Shown here in pieces: positions 1-5,419 of a stretch of DNA of 6,157 nucleotides. The DNA is taken from positions 1-6,157 of the forward strand of contig JAQSXN010000258.1 in assembly GCA_029256665.1 (NCBI GenBank), read 5' to 3'. A program made the position numbers and the translations under genes. The notes beneath the pieces are model-generated. The model was not told the origin of the DNA and searched no databases. It saw nothing but the letters and a program-made list of their open reading frames with translations. Positions within the stretch are counted from its first letter, which is position 1. Each line of letters begins with the position of its first letter. This stretch comes from Paenibacillus sp. Lineage in GTDB: Bacteria > Bacillota > Bacilli > Paenibacillales > Paenibacillaceae.

Positions 1-352
1 CGACAACGCGGAGCTGACGGAACGCGAAGTAAAAGGCTTCAAGGACAGCGTGATCGGCGAGCCGGAAACCAACGGCATGCTGGAAGGCTTCCACGATCTG
101 GCGGTGCGCGTTCACGCCGAGCAGCTTATCCCGGAGAGCGAGAAGATCGCGATTCACGATCCGACGGCGCCGCTTGACTCTGCTACATTCACGGAAAAGG
201 GCACGCAGCTGCAAGAGCTGATCAAGGATGCGACGTACAAGTATATCTACGGAGATATCGACAAAGCGGGCTTCGACAAGGCGGTAGAAGACTGGAAAGG
301 CCGCGGCGGCGCGCAAATCATCGAAGAGTTCTCGGCGGCGTTCAAGCAGTAG
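1..352 (+). CDS. Extracellular solute-binding protein, C-terminal part (carbohydrate ABC transporter, LplA/YtcQ-like)
   Basis: This is the last 116 residues of a substrate-binding lipoprotein; the start, signal peptide and lipobox lie upstream of the window. The reading frame begins at base 2 and ends with TAG at 350-352. The tail is typical of large carbohydrate-binding proteins of the LplA/YtcQ group: a stretch like TFTEKGTQLQELIKDA, then YIYGDID, GFDKAVEDWKGRGG and a final helix ending IIEEFSAAFKQ. In the family, this region packs against the C-terminal lobe, and the protein would sit on the outer face of the membrane delivering oligosaccharide to the permease pair downstream. The following genes (two permeases, a putative alpha/alpha protein and a YteR-like hydrolase) suggest a rhamnogalacturonan-derived oligosaccharide as ligand, but no binding-site residue is visible here. 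Family assignment is fairly secure; the ligand is inferred from context. Confidence 0.87.
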   Translation, partial: DNAELTEREVKGFKDSVIGEPETNGMLEGFHDLAVRVHAEQLIPESEKIAIHDPTAPLDSATFTEKGTQLQELIKDATYKYIYGDIDKAGFDKAVEDWKGRGGAQIIEEFSAAFKQ

Positions 353-385
353 CCGCAGCGCGGGATAGGGAAATCGGGTGCGATT

Positions 386-422
386 GGGAAGCGGATGGCA
401 GCCAGCAGGCCCTCCGCTTCCC
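386..422 (+). promoter_or_regulatory. Intercistronic stem-loop after the binding-protein gene
   Basis: GGGAAGCGGA at 386-395 is perfectly complementary to TCCGCTTCCC at 413-422, with a 17-base loop that can add two or three more GC pairs across a bulge. It begins 33 bases after the stop codon of the binding protein and ends 54 bases before the permease start. No T-run follows, so it is unlikely to be a strong intrinsic terminator. In many binding-protein-dependent operons, a stable hairpin here protects the upstream mRNA from 3' exonucleases and helps give more binding protein than permease. That role is inferred; the stem itself is directly visible. Confidence 0.7.
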
Positions 423-476
423 GCCACCGTCTCTCGGCGCCGGCGCATCCACTCCCAGAGGAAAGGAAGAATCAGC

Positions 477-1433
477 ATGCAACACGCAGCAACGGAGATG
501 AAACAACCGGAGGTAAAACTCCGCAGCAGTAGCGAACTGAAGCGACGCCTGTGGCGGAACAAATGGCTGTACGTCATGATATTGCCCGGCATTCTGTATT
601 TTATCGCGTTTAAGTATATTCCCATGTTCGGACTTACGATCGCGTTCCAGGATTACAAGCCGCACTGGGGCTTTGCAGGCAGCGAATGGGTGGGACTGAA
701 GCACTTCGAAAGGCTGTTTACCGAACCGGATTTCCTGATGATACTCGGCAATACGCTACTGTTATTCGGCATGAACCTGCTCTTTTATTTCCCGATTCCG
801 ATCTTGCTCGCCTTGATGCTGAATGAAGTGAGAATTACGTTCTTCAAACGTTTTTTCCAGACGCTCGTCTATTTGCCCCATTTCATGTCGTGGGTCATCA
901 TCGTGTCCATCGGCTTCGTCATGCTGACCATGGACGGCGGCATCATCAATGAAATGCTGGCATACTTCGGCTTCGAAAAAATCAATTTCCTGCTCAGCAC
1001 CGAATGGTTCCGGCCAACCTATATCATCCAGGTGATATGGCGCGAGGCGGGCTGGGGAACGATCATATATTTGGCCGCGATCGCGTCGGTCGACCCGCAG
1101 CTGTACGAAGCTGCGCGCATGGACGGCGCAGGCCGCCTTCGGCAAGTCTGGCATATTACCCTTCCGGCGATCCGGAGCGTCATCATTATTTTGCTCATCC
1201 TGAAAATCGGGGACGTCCTCGAGCTCGGCTTCGAGCATGTGTACCTGCTCCTTAATTCCATGAACCGCGACGTGGCGGAAATTATCGATACGTACGTGTA
1301 TACGGCGGCGCTGCAGCAAGGACAATTCAGCTACAGTACGGCCATCGGCTTCTTCAAGTCGTTCATCGGCCTCGTGCTCGTCGTTCTGGCCAACAAACTT
1401 GCCAAAAAAATGGGCGAAGAGGGCGTGTACTAA
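477..1433 (+). CDS. Carbohydrate ABC transporter permease subunit, LplB/YteP type
   Basis: This 318-residue integral membrane protein is one of the two channel-forming subunits of the sugar importer. The ATG at 477 is chosen because AGAGGAAAGGAAG at 457-469 lies just upstream; the same frame is open from 378, but that extension reads through the intercistronic hairpin and looks non-coding. A basic N-terminus (KRRLWRNKW) precedes the first membrane span (about 31-46), followed by a YIPMFGLTIAFQDYKP stretch typical of LplB-type permeases. The cytoplasmic ATPase-docking EAA loop is intact: EAARMDG at 211-217 and ITLP at 227-230, with the expected ten-residue spacing between its glycine and isoleucine. 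The C-terminus ends KKMGEEGVY, also typical. The partner permease is the next gene, separated by a repeat element. B. subtilis YteP is the closest named relative I would suggest, from recalled family features and context. Confidence 0.93.
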   Translation: MQHAATEMKQPEVKLRSSSELKRRLWRNKWLYVMILPGILYFIAFKYIPMFGLTIAFQDYKPHWGFAGSEWVGLKHFERLFTEPDFLMILGNTLLLFGMNLLFYFPIPILLALMLNEVRITFFKRFFQTLVYLPHFMSWVIIVSIGFVMLTMDGGIINEMLAYFGFEKINFLLSTEWFRPTYIIQVIWREAGWGTIIYLAAIASVDPQLYEAARMDGAGRLRQVWHITLPAIRSVIIILLILKIGDVLELGFEHVYLLLNSMNRDVAEIIDTYVYTAALQQGQFSYSTAIGFFKSFIGLVLVVLANKLAKKMGEEGVY

Positions 1434-1446
1434 ACATAAAATGATT

Positions 1447-1612
1447 GTTCAATAAGTTTGGTTTTCAGCACCGAGAAGATTGGATGAAGCTAGGAACTGA
1501 GGAGCGGAGCGTAGTGGAGCTACGTGAGCACCGGAAGGTCCGGCTGAGTTCAAGATTCGATGTCGAGTATGCTTCTGGGCATTCTTCGTGATCAAAAGCG
1601 GACTTATTGAAC
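1447..1612. repeat. 166-bp element bounded by terminal inverted repeats, between the two permease genes
   Basis: The ends are GTTCAATAAGT (1447-1457) and its exact complement ACTTATTGAAC (1602-1612). As RNA the pairing can continue inwards through two G-U pairs, a G-C pair and, after one mismatch, four A-U pairs (1462-1465 with 1594-1597). Inside are two compact perfect hairpins, CGTAG-TGGAG-CTACG at 1510-1524 and CCGGA-AGG-TCCGG at 1531-1543. There is also a near-direct repeat, AAGATTGGATG at 1476-1486 and AAGATTCGATG at 1552-1562. No convincing open reading frame or target-site duplication is seen. The architecture fits a MITE-like or REP-like dispersed intergenic repeat; from memory, similar elements occur in Paenibacillus genomes, but this was not checked. 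It stops 8 bases before the AGGAGG of the next gene, so it may tune expression of the second permease. Confidence 0.65.
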
Positions 1613-1634
1613 TTCTTCTAAGGAGGCAAACCCC

Positions 1635-2510
1635 ATGGTGGAAGACAGAACGATCGGCGGACGCGTGTTCGCCGTCGTCAACTATACGCTGCTCGCGATT
1701 ATCGCGCTGGTTACGGTGCTCCCGTTCCTGCATGTCGTCGCCGGCTCCTTCACGACAAGCGCCGAGATGGCGGTCAAAAAATTCATTTTGTTCCCGACCG
1801 TCTGGAGCTTCGACGCTTACAAGTTTATTTTCTCGACGGACACGATCTTCCGCGCGATGAGCGTTTCGGTCGGCATAACGGTATTCGGCACGCTGTTCAG
1901 CATGCTGCTGACGGCGCTTATGGCCTATGGCCTCGCAAGACGCGACCTTGACGGACGAAGGGGCATCATGTTCCTCGTCGTGTTCACGATGTTGTTCAGC
2001 GGCGGATTGATCCCGACCTTCTTGGTCGTTCGCGAGCTCGGCATGATCGACAGCTATCTGGCGCTCGTCGTTCCGACGTCGATCAGCGCGTTTAACCTCA
2101 TCATCATGCGCAACTTCTTCCAGAATATCCCCGAAGGGCTGGAGGAATCGGCCAAGATCGACGGCTGCAACGACTTCGGCATTCTGTTCCGGATCGTGCT
2201 TCCGCTTTCCATGCCGGCCATCGCAACATTGTCGCTTTTCTATGCGGTAACGTATTGGAACACGTACTTAAGCGCGATTCTCTATTTGAACGACAGCGTG
2301 AAGTGGCCGATCCAGGTGCTGCTTCGCCAAATCGTCGTGCTGGCCAGCGGCATGGATTACAGCTCCGACCTCGATTCGGCAGTACCACCTCCGGATCAGA
2401 CGATCAAGATGGCGGTCATCGTCGTGGCGACGCTGCCGATTCTGCTCGTGTATCCTTTCTTGCAGAAGCACTTCGCCAAAGGCGCGATGTTGGGATCTAT
2501 CAAGGGCTAG
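1635..2510 (+). CDS. Carbohydrate ABC transporter permease subunit, LplC/YtcP type
   Basis: This 291-residue membrane protein is the second channel subunit of the importer. The ATG at 1635 follows a strong AGGAGG (1621-1626) at 8-base spacing. The N-terminal DRTIGGRVFAVVNYTLL leads into the first span, and a periplasm-side-like loop (GSFTTSAEMAVKKFILFPTVWS) is characteristic of the LplC/YtcP branch. The EAA loop reads ESAKIDG at 171-177 with IVLP at 187-190, keeping the canonical ten-residue spacing; Ser replaces the first Ala, which is common. The C-terminus LVYPFLQKHFAKGAMLGSIKG is a hallmark of this permease group. It should pair with the permease encoded at 477-1433. No ATP-binding subunit follows, so a shared MsmX-like ATPase encoded elsewhere is the expected motor. 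B. subtilis YtcP is the nearest named comparison. Function is secure; substrate is inferred from the downstream hydrolase. Confidence 0.94.
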   Translation: MVEDRTIGGRVFAVVNYTLLAIIALVTVLPFLHVVAGSFTTSAEMAVKKFILFPTVWSFDAYKFIFSTDTIFRAMSVSVGITVFGTLFSMLLTALMAYGLARRDLDGRRGIMFLVVFTMLFSGGLIPTFLVVRELGMIDSYLALVVPTSISAFNLIIMRNFFQNIPEGLEESAKIDGCNDFGILFRIVLPLSMPAIATLSLFYAVTYWNTYLSAILYLNDSVKWPIQVLLRQIVVLASGMDYSSDLDSAVPPPDQTIKMAVIVVATLPILLVYPFLQKHFAKGAMLGSIKG

Positions 2511-2528
2511 CGCGGGAGGCGTCCTTAC

Positions 2529-3701
2529 ATGGCAGATGACAGCGTAAAGAAGGCTGGCGGCGGTTTGCGCGCAGAGCAGGCGGCAGAACGAGCGGAGATA
2601 GACGGCCTGTTGGTTAAAATGGACGGGTTGTTCGCGGGACTGCTGCCGTGGCTCGCTGGCCAATACGATCGCGTATCTGGCGGCTTCTATTATGCCGCCA
2701 GCTCGCGCGAGCTGGATGGCAAGATGCCAGACATTGAATCCACGGCGCAAGCCTTGAACATGCTGGAGCGGCTGGGGCTGCTTCCCGGCATGCCGGATTC
2801 GGTGCGGGAGCGAATGGTCGCTTTTTTCCAAGGAAAGCAGGATAAGGCGACGGGTTATTTCTTCGATGAGGATCCCGCCATGCGGGAGGACGAAGTCATG
2901 GTGTCTCGCGCGATCGGCTACGGCACGGGGGCGCTGCGGAAGCTGGGCGGCGAGCCGCCGTATCCAGTGCCGCGGGAGTCGGCGCCATCGTATATGGCAT
3001 CGCCCGAGACGTACCGGGCGTGGCTTGCGAGCGTGGAGCTGAGCAATAGCTGGCGCGGCTGCGACCGGTTGTCCTGCTCGCATCCCTACGTAAAGGGATT
3101 GGCGGAAGCGGAGCGGGAGCGTTATGCGGCGGAGGCGTTTCGTTATTTTGAAAGGGTGCAGGACCCGGTCTCCGGGCTGTGGGGGGAAGGCTCGCCGTAC
3201 GTCCGGATATCCGGCACGTTTAAGCTGCATCTGTTCTACGGCGGCTTCGGGCGCCTAATGCCCCGGGAGAAGGAGATTTACGGAAGCATCCTGCGGGCCC
3301 TGGCGGAAGAGACGACCGAGGATATGTGTTACATTCGCAATCCCGTGCATCTGCTTTCGTATATGAAACCCGCGATGACGAATGATGAGCTGGCGCTCGT
3401 GCTTCGGACGACCCAGCGTAACATGAGTCTGTTGCTTCGAGGAGACGGCGGCTTCTCGCGGGAGCTCGCGCATTCGCCTTCGGCGCCGAACGTGGCGCAG
3501 ATCAAGAGCGGGGATGCGTATCCCGGAATGCCCCGTCCCGTCCATTTGGGCAAAGGTCTGACGGAAGGGGATATGAACGCCGCGACTCAGGCGCTGCTCA
3601 TCCGCGCGTTGTGCCGGGAACTGGCCGGGACAGGTTCAAACTGGTCGGCTGGCGCGGGCGTGACGCGGGAACAGCTGGAAGGCTTTTATGAGATTTTATG
3701 A
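2529..3701 (+). CDS. Uncharacterised cytoplasmic protein, probable alpha/alpha-toroid fold
   Basis: I do not recognise a named family. This 390-residue protein starts 18 bases after the second permease, with GGGAGG at 2514-2519 spaced 9 bases from ATG 2529, so it is tightly coupled to the transporter. It has no signal peptide or membrane span. Several loops recur: YDRVSGGFYY (46-55), QDKATGYFFDE (104-114), QDPVSGLWGEG (211-221) and GDGGFS (305-310). The second and third share the pattern aromatic-F-x-x-x-Q-D-x-x-[ST]-G-x-[FW]. Aspartate/glycine/aromatic loops of this type separate the helix pairs in alpha/alpha barrels such as terpenoid-cyclase-like toroids and GH88/GH105 enzymes, and DIESTAQALNMLE (68-80) resembles a toroid helix. 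The position just before a YteR-like hydrolase suggests a role with the same imported oligosaccharide, perhaps as a glycan-acting enzyme. No catalytic residue can be assigned, so activity is unknown. Confidence 0.85.
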   Translation: MADDSVKKAGGGLRAEQAAERAEIDGLLVKMDGLFAGLLPWLAGQYDRVSGGFYYAASSRELDGKMPDIESTAQALNMLERLGLLPGMPDSVRERMVAFFQGKQDKATGYFFDEDPAMREDEVMVSRAIGYGTGALRKLGGEPPYPVPRESAPSYMASPETYRAWLASVELSNSWRGCDRLSCSHPYVKGLAEAERERYAAEAFRYFERVQDPVSGLWGEGSPYVRISGTFKLHLFYGGFGRLMPREKEIYGSILRALAEETTEDMCYIRNPVHLLSYMKPAMTNDELALVLRTTQRNMSLLLRGDGGFSRELAHSPSAPNVAQIKSGDAYPGMPRPVHLGKGLTEGDMNAATQALLIRALCRELAGTGSNWSAGAGVTREQLEGFYEIL

Positions 3702-3778
3702 GAAACGGGCAAAGGCAAAGGTTGCAGGATACACTTAGCGTCTGAACGCACATCAACGACGGGAGAGGAATGAGTAAC

Positions 3779-4876
3779 ATGGCAGAACAGACGGTGACAT
3801 CGCCGATCGGGTGGGCCAAAGCGGCTTGCGAGTCGTTAATGGACCGATATGCTCCGGAGGAGCTGCCGCCGGCTTGGCGCTGGCATTATCATCAGGGCGT
3901 GTTCCTGTGCGGCATGGAGATGGTGTGGGAGCATGACCGGGATCAGCGGTACGACGATTATATCAAACGTTACGTCGACAAGCTGGTGGACGCCGAAGGC
4001 AACTTCGCGTTCGCCCGAGATGAGCTGGATGCGATACAACCCGGCCTGCTGCTCTTCCGGTTAGATGAACGTGGCGGAGGCAGCGATAAGCGCTACCGCG
4101 TAGCCGCGAAGAAGCTGCGGGCGTTGTTCCATACGCTGAACCGCACGTCGGAGGGCGGTTTCTGGCATAAGGACAAATACGCGTATAATATGTGGCTGGA
4201 CGGCCTCTATATGGGTGGCGTGTTCGCGCTGAAGTACGCCAATGCGTACGGCGACGACGGACTTCGCGAGCTGGTGCTGCAGCAGGAAGCGCTTATGCGG
4301 CAGCATATGAAAGACGAGGATACCGGACTGCTCTACCACGCATGGGACGAAAGCCGGGCGATGCCTTGGGCCGATCCCGTTACGGGCCGCTCGCCCGAAT
4401 TCTGGGGGCGGTCGCTCGGTTGGTATGTACTGGCGCTGGCGCAGTTTCTGGACGAGCTGCCGGAGAGCGACGCGGGTTGGGAGACGCTCGCGGGCGAGCT
4501 GGCTAGCGTCGTTGCGGCGCTTGTCCGTTACCAGGATGCGGAGAGCGGGCTGTGGTATCAAGTGGTCGACAAGGGGCATCTGGCCGACAATTGGCTTGAG
4601 ACGTCATGCTCCAGCCTGTTCGTCTACGGCATCGCCAAGGCCTATAAACGCGGATTGATAGGCGAAGAGGGGCTGCAGGCGGCCCGCCGAGGCTACGCGG
4701 GACTGGCTGCCGTCATGGAGACGGACGAGACGGGACGTTTCGTCATGCCGAACATCTGCATCGGCACGTCGGCCGGCGACTACGAGAACTACGTGACCAG
4801 ACCGACCAGCAGCAACGATCTGCACGGCGTCGGCGCGTTTGTCATGGCATCGGTGGAGATGGAAGGATTGGTTTAG
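3779..4876 (+). CDS. yteR: Unsaturated rhamnogalacturonyl hydrolase, glycoside hydrolase family 105 (YteR-like)
   Basis: This 365-residue cytoplasmic enzyme is predicted to release the terminal unsaturated galacturonic acid from rhamnogalacturonan-I oligosaccharides made by extracellular lyases. As I recall B. subtilis YteR (373 residues), the match runs along nearly the whole length: RDELDAIQ (80-87), LNRTSEGGFWHKD, MWLDGLYMGG with Asp141, LLYHAWDE, SPEFWGRSLGWYV, GLWYQVVDKG and GTSAGDYENYV near the end. Asp141 and Asp84 line up by position with YteR Asp143 and Asp88, its key active-site acids. No signal peptide is present, fitting action after import. GGGAGAGG at 3761-3768 sits 10 bases before ATG 3779 but only 1 base before the in-frame ATG at 3770, so 3779 is preferred; the alternative adds three residues. 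It is the last gene of the transporter operon, 77 bases after the preceding gene and before a terminator. Confidence 0.93.
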   Translation: MAEQTVTSPIGWAKAACESLMDRYAPEELPPAWRWHYHQGVFLCGMEMVWEHDRDQRYDDYIKRYVDKLVDAEGNFAFARDELDAIQPGLLLFRLDERGGGSDKRYRVAAKKLRALFHTLNRTSEGGFWHKDKYAYNMWLDGLYMGGVFALKYANAYGDDGLRELVLQQEALMRQHMKDEDTGLLYHAWDESRAMPWADPVTGRSPEFWGRSLGWYVLALAQFLDELPESDAGWETLAGELASVVAALVRYQDAESGLWYQVVDKGHLADNWLETSCSSLFVYGIAKAYKRGLIGEEGLQAARRGYAGLAAVMETDETGRFVMPNICIGTSAGDYENYVTRPTSSNDLHGVGAFVMASVEMEGLV

Positions 4877-4889
4877 CGGCTCACAATGG

Positions 4890-4935
4890 CCGGCGACCTA
4901 GGCTTCGCGTTGAGCGGAGAGAGCGCCGGTTTTTT
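4890..4935 (+). terminator. Probable rho-independent terminator of the rhamnogalacturonan operon
   Basis: CCGGCG at 4890-4895 pairs perfectly with CGCCGG at 4924-4929, followed immediately by six T residues (4930-4935). It starts 14 bases after the yteR-like stop codon. The stem is short but entirely G-C, and flanking G residues can extend it by G-U pairs with the T-run. The loop is long (28 bases) and can hold a small inner hairpin (CGC-GTTGA-GCG), which lowers confidence a little. Its place after the last transporter-operon gene and before an unrelated membrane-protein pair supports an operon boundary here. Confidence 0.6.
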
Positions 4936-4960
4936 GGCATTCACCGTTGGTTGAGGACGC

Positions 4961-5041
4961 CAAGAGAATAATTGTTACCCGAACCATAATCGTTTCGTAT
5001 GAATTTCGAGCGATATGTTTTAGAATGGAACTAACGAATGA
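4961..5041 (+). promoter_or_regulatory. AT-rich region expected to hold the promoter of the small membrane gene and yidC
   Basis: After the terminator, base composition shifts to clearly AT-rich compared with the GC-rich coding sequence around it. Minus-10-like boxes are present, TAGAAT at 5021-5026 and CATAAT at 4985-4990, and a minus-35-like TTGTTA is at 4972-4977. None of these pairs with a good partner at 16-18 bases, so no exact promoter can be assigned. A start site near 5030-5040 driven by TAGAAT would leave a short leader before the Shine-Dalgarno at 5047-5053. Location is argued from the preceding terminator and composition, not from a strong motif match. Confidence 0.25.
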
Positions 5042-5062
5042 GTGAAGGGAGGGAACGCGAGC

Positions 5063-5419
5063 ATGTTGGAGTTAGAGCTGCACGATTGGCTGCCGTATTT
5101 GTTCTCGATCAGCTTGTTATGCACGATCGCGTATTCATATACGATTCATCTGAGCGAGTCGAGCGCGGAGTACGCAAGCGATGCTTCACGGACGCAGTTG
5201 TGGCTGATTGCTTTGCCGCAGCTGACGTCCTTCGTCATGGCGGTCGGCCTGTGGCTGATCCGCTACGTGAAACGCAAGTCTGCGCCGGATGATGACGATT
5301 CAGCGTGCGCGGCCTCGTTGGGGAAGCAACAACTATACCAACGAGGAGGCTATATATGCCTAATAAAACAACATTCGCGTTTCTGTCCCGTTCCACCGCG
5401 ATACGGATTGCCAGCTTAA
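5063..5419 (+). CDS. Small two-helix membrane protein upstream of yidC; candidate MifM-like regulatory nascent chain
   Basis: I do not recognise this 118-residue product by sequence. ATG 5063 follows AGGGAGGG (5047-5053) at 9-base spacing; an in-frame GTG at 5042 lies before that site and is less likely. Two hydrophobic segments are visible, about 10-30 (LPYLFSISLLCTIAYSYTIHL) and 46-66 (LWLIALPQLTSFVMAVGLWLI), then a basic RYVKRK (67-72) expected in the cytoplasm and an acidic DDDD at 76-79. From about residue 80 the sequence looks less protein-like: it reads through a hairpin and the yidC ribosome binding site and start, overlapping yidC by 64 bases in another frame, and ends PVPPRYGLPA. 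Layout resembles B. subtilis mifM, a short membrane-protein gene whose stalled translation opens the yidC2 ribosome binding site. Alternatives are an ordinary small membrane protein that is translationally coupled to yidC. That it is translated is likely; its arrest function is inference. Confidence 0.7.
   Translation: MLELELHDWLPYLFSISLLCTIAYSYTIHLSESSAEYASDASRTQLWLIALPQLTSFVMAVGLWLIRYVKRKSAPDDDDSACAASLGKQQLYQRGGYICLIKQHSRFCPVPPRYGLPA
5313..5346 (+). promoter_or_regulatory. Hairpin masking part of the yidC ribosome binding site
   Basis: CCTCGTTGG (5313-5321) and CCAACGAGG (5338-5346) form a perfect 9-bp inverted repeat around a 16-base loop. The right arm takes in the first four bases of GAGGAGG (5343-5349), the Shine-Dalgarno of yidC. 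An alternative pairing, GCCTC (5312-5316) with GAGGC (5346-5350), would hide the other half. The left arm is inside the coding region of the small membrane protein, so ribosomes translating or paused there would open the stem and expose the yidC start. No T-run follows, so a transcription terminator is unlikely. The structure is seen directly; translational control is inferred. Confidence 0.7.

Noticed and set aside
386..422. Intrinsic terminator reading of the stem-loop after the binding-protein gene.
   Set aside because: No T-run follows the stem, and the downstream permease belongs to the same transporter.
378..476. In-frame upstream extension of the first permease.
   Set aside because: It would read through the 386-422 hairpin and is rich in Arg, Ser and Pro; the AGAGGAAAGGAAG before ATG 477 gives a convincing start.
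1449..1733. Minus-strand open frame covering the repeat element and the start of the second permease.
   Set aside because: It spans a structured inverted-repeat element and a real gene start, and its product looks like random basic sequence.
2268..3230. Long open frame on the minus strand (about 320 codons) across the end of the second permease and the following gene.
   Set aside because: It lies opposite two well-supported genes, has an arginine/histidine/proline-rich composition without recognisable motifs, and is explained by GC-rich codon bias on the other strand.
3738..3749. Small inverted repeat GCGT-CTGA-ACGC in the gap before the YteR-like gene.
   Set aside because: A four-base stem is expected by chance and is not linked to a T-run or ribosome binding site.
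4192..4506. Alternative plus-strand frame inside the YteR-like gene.
   Set aside because: The overlapping GH105 frame has family motifs along its full length; the alternative is arginine-rich with no motif or ribosome binding site.
5313..5349. Transcription terminator or attenuator reading of the hairpin before yidC.
   Set aside because: There is no T-run after the right arm, which instead overlaps the Shine-Dalgarno sequence; translational masking fits better.
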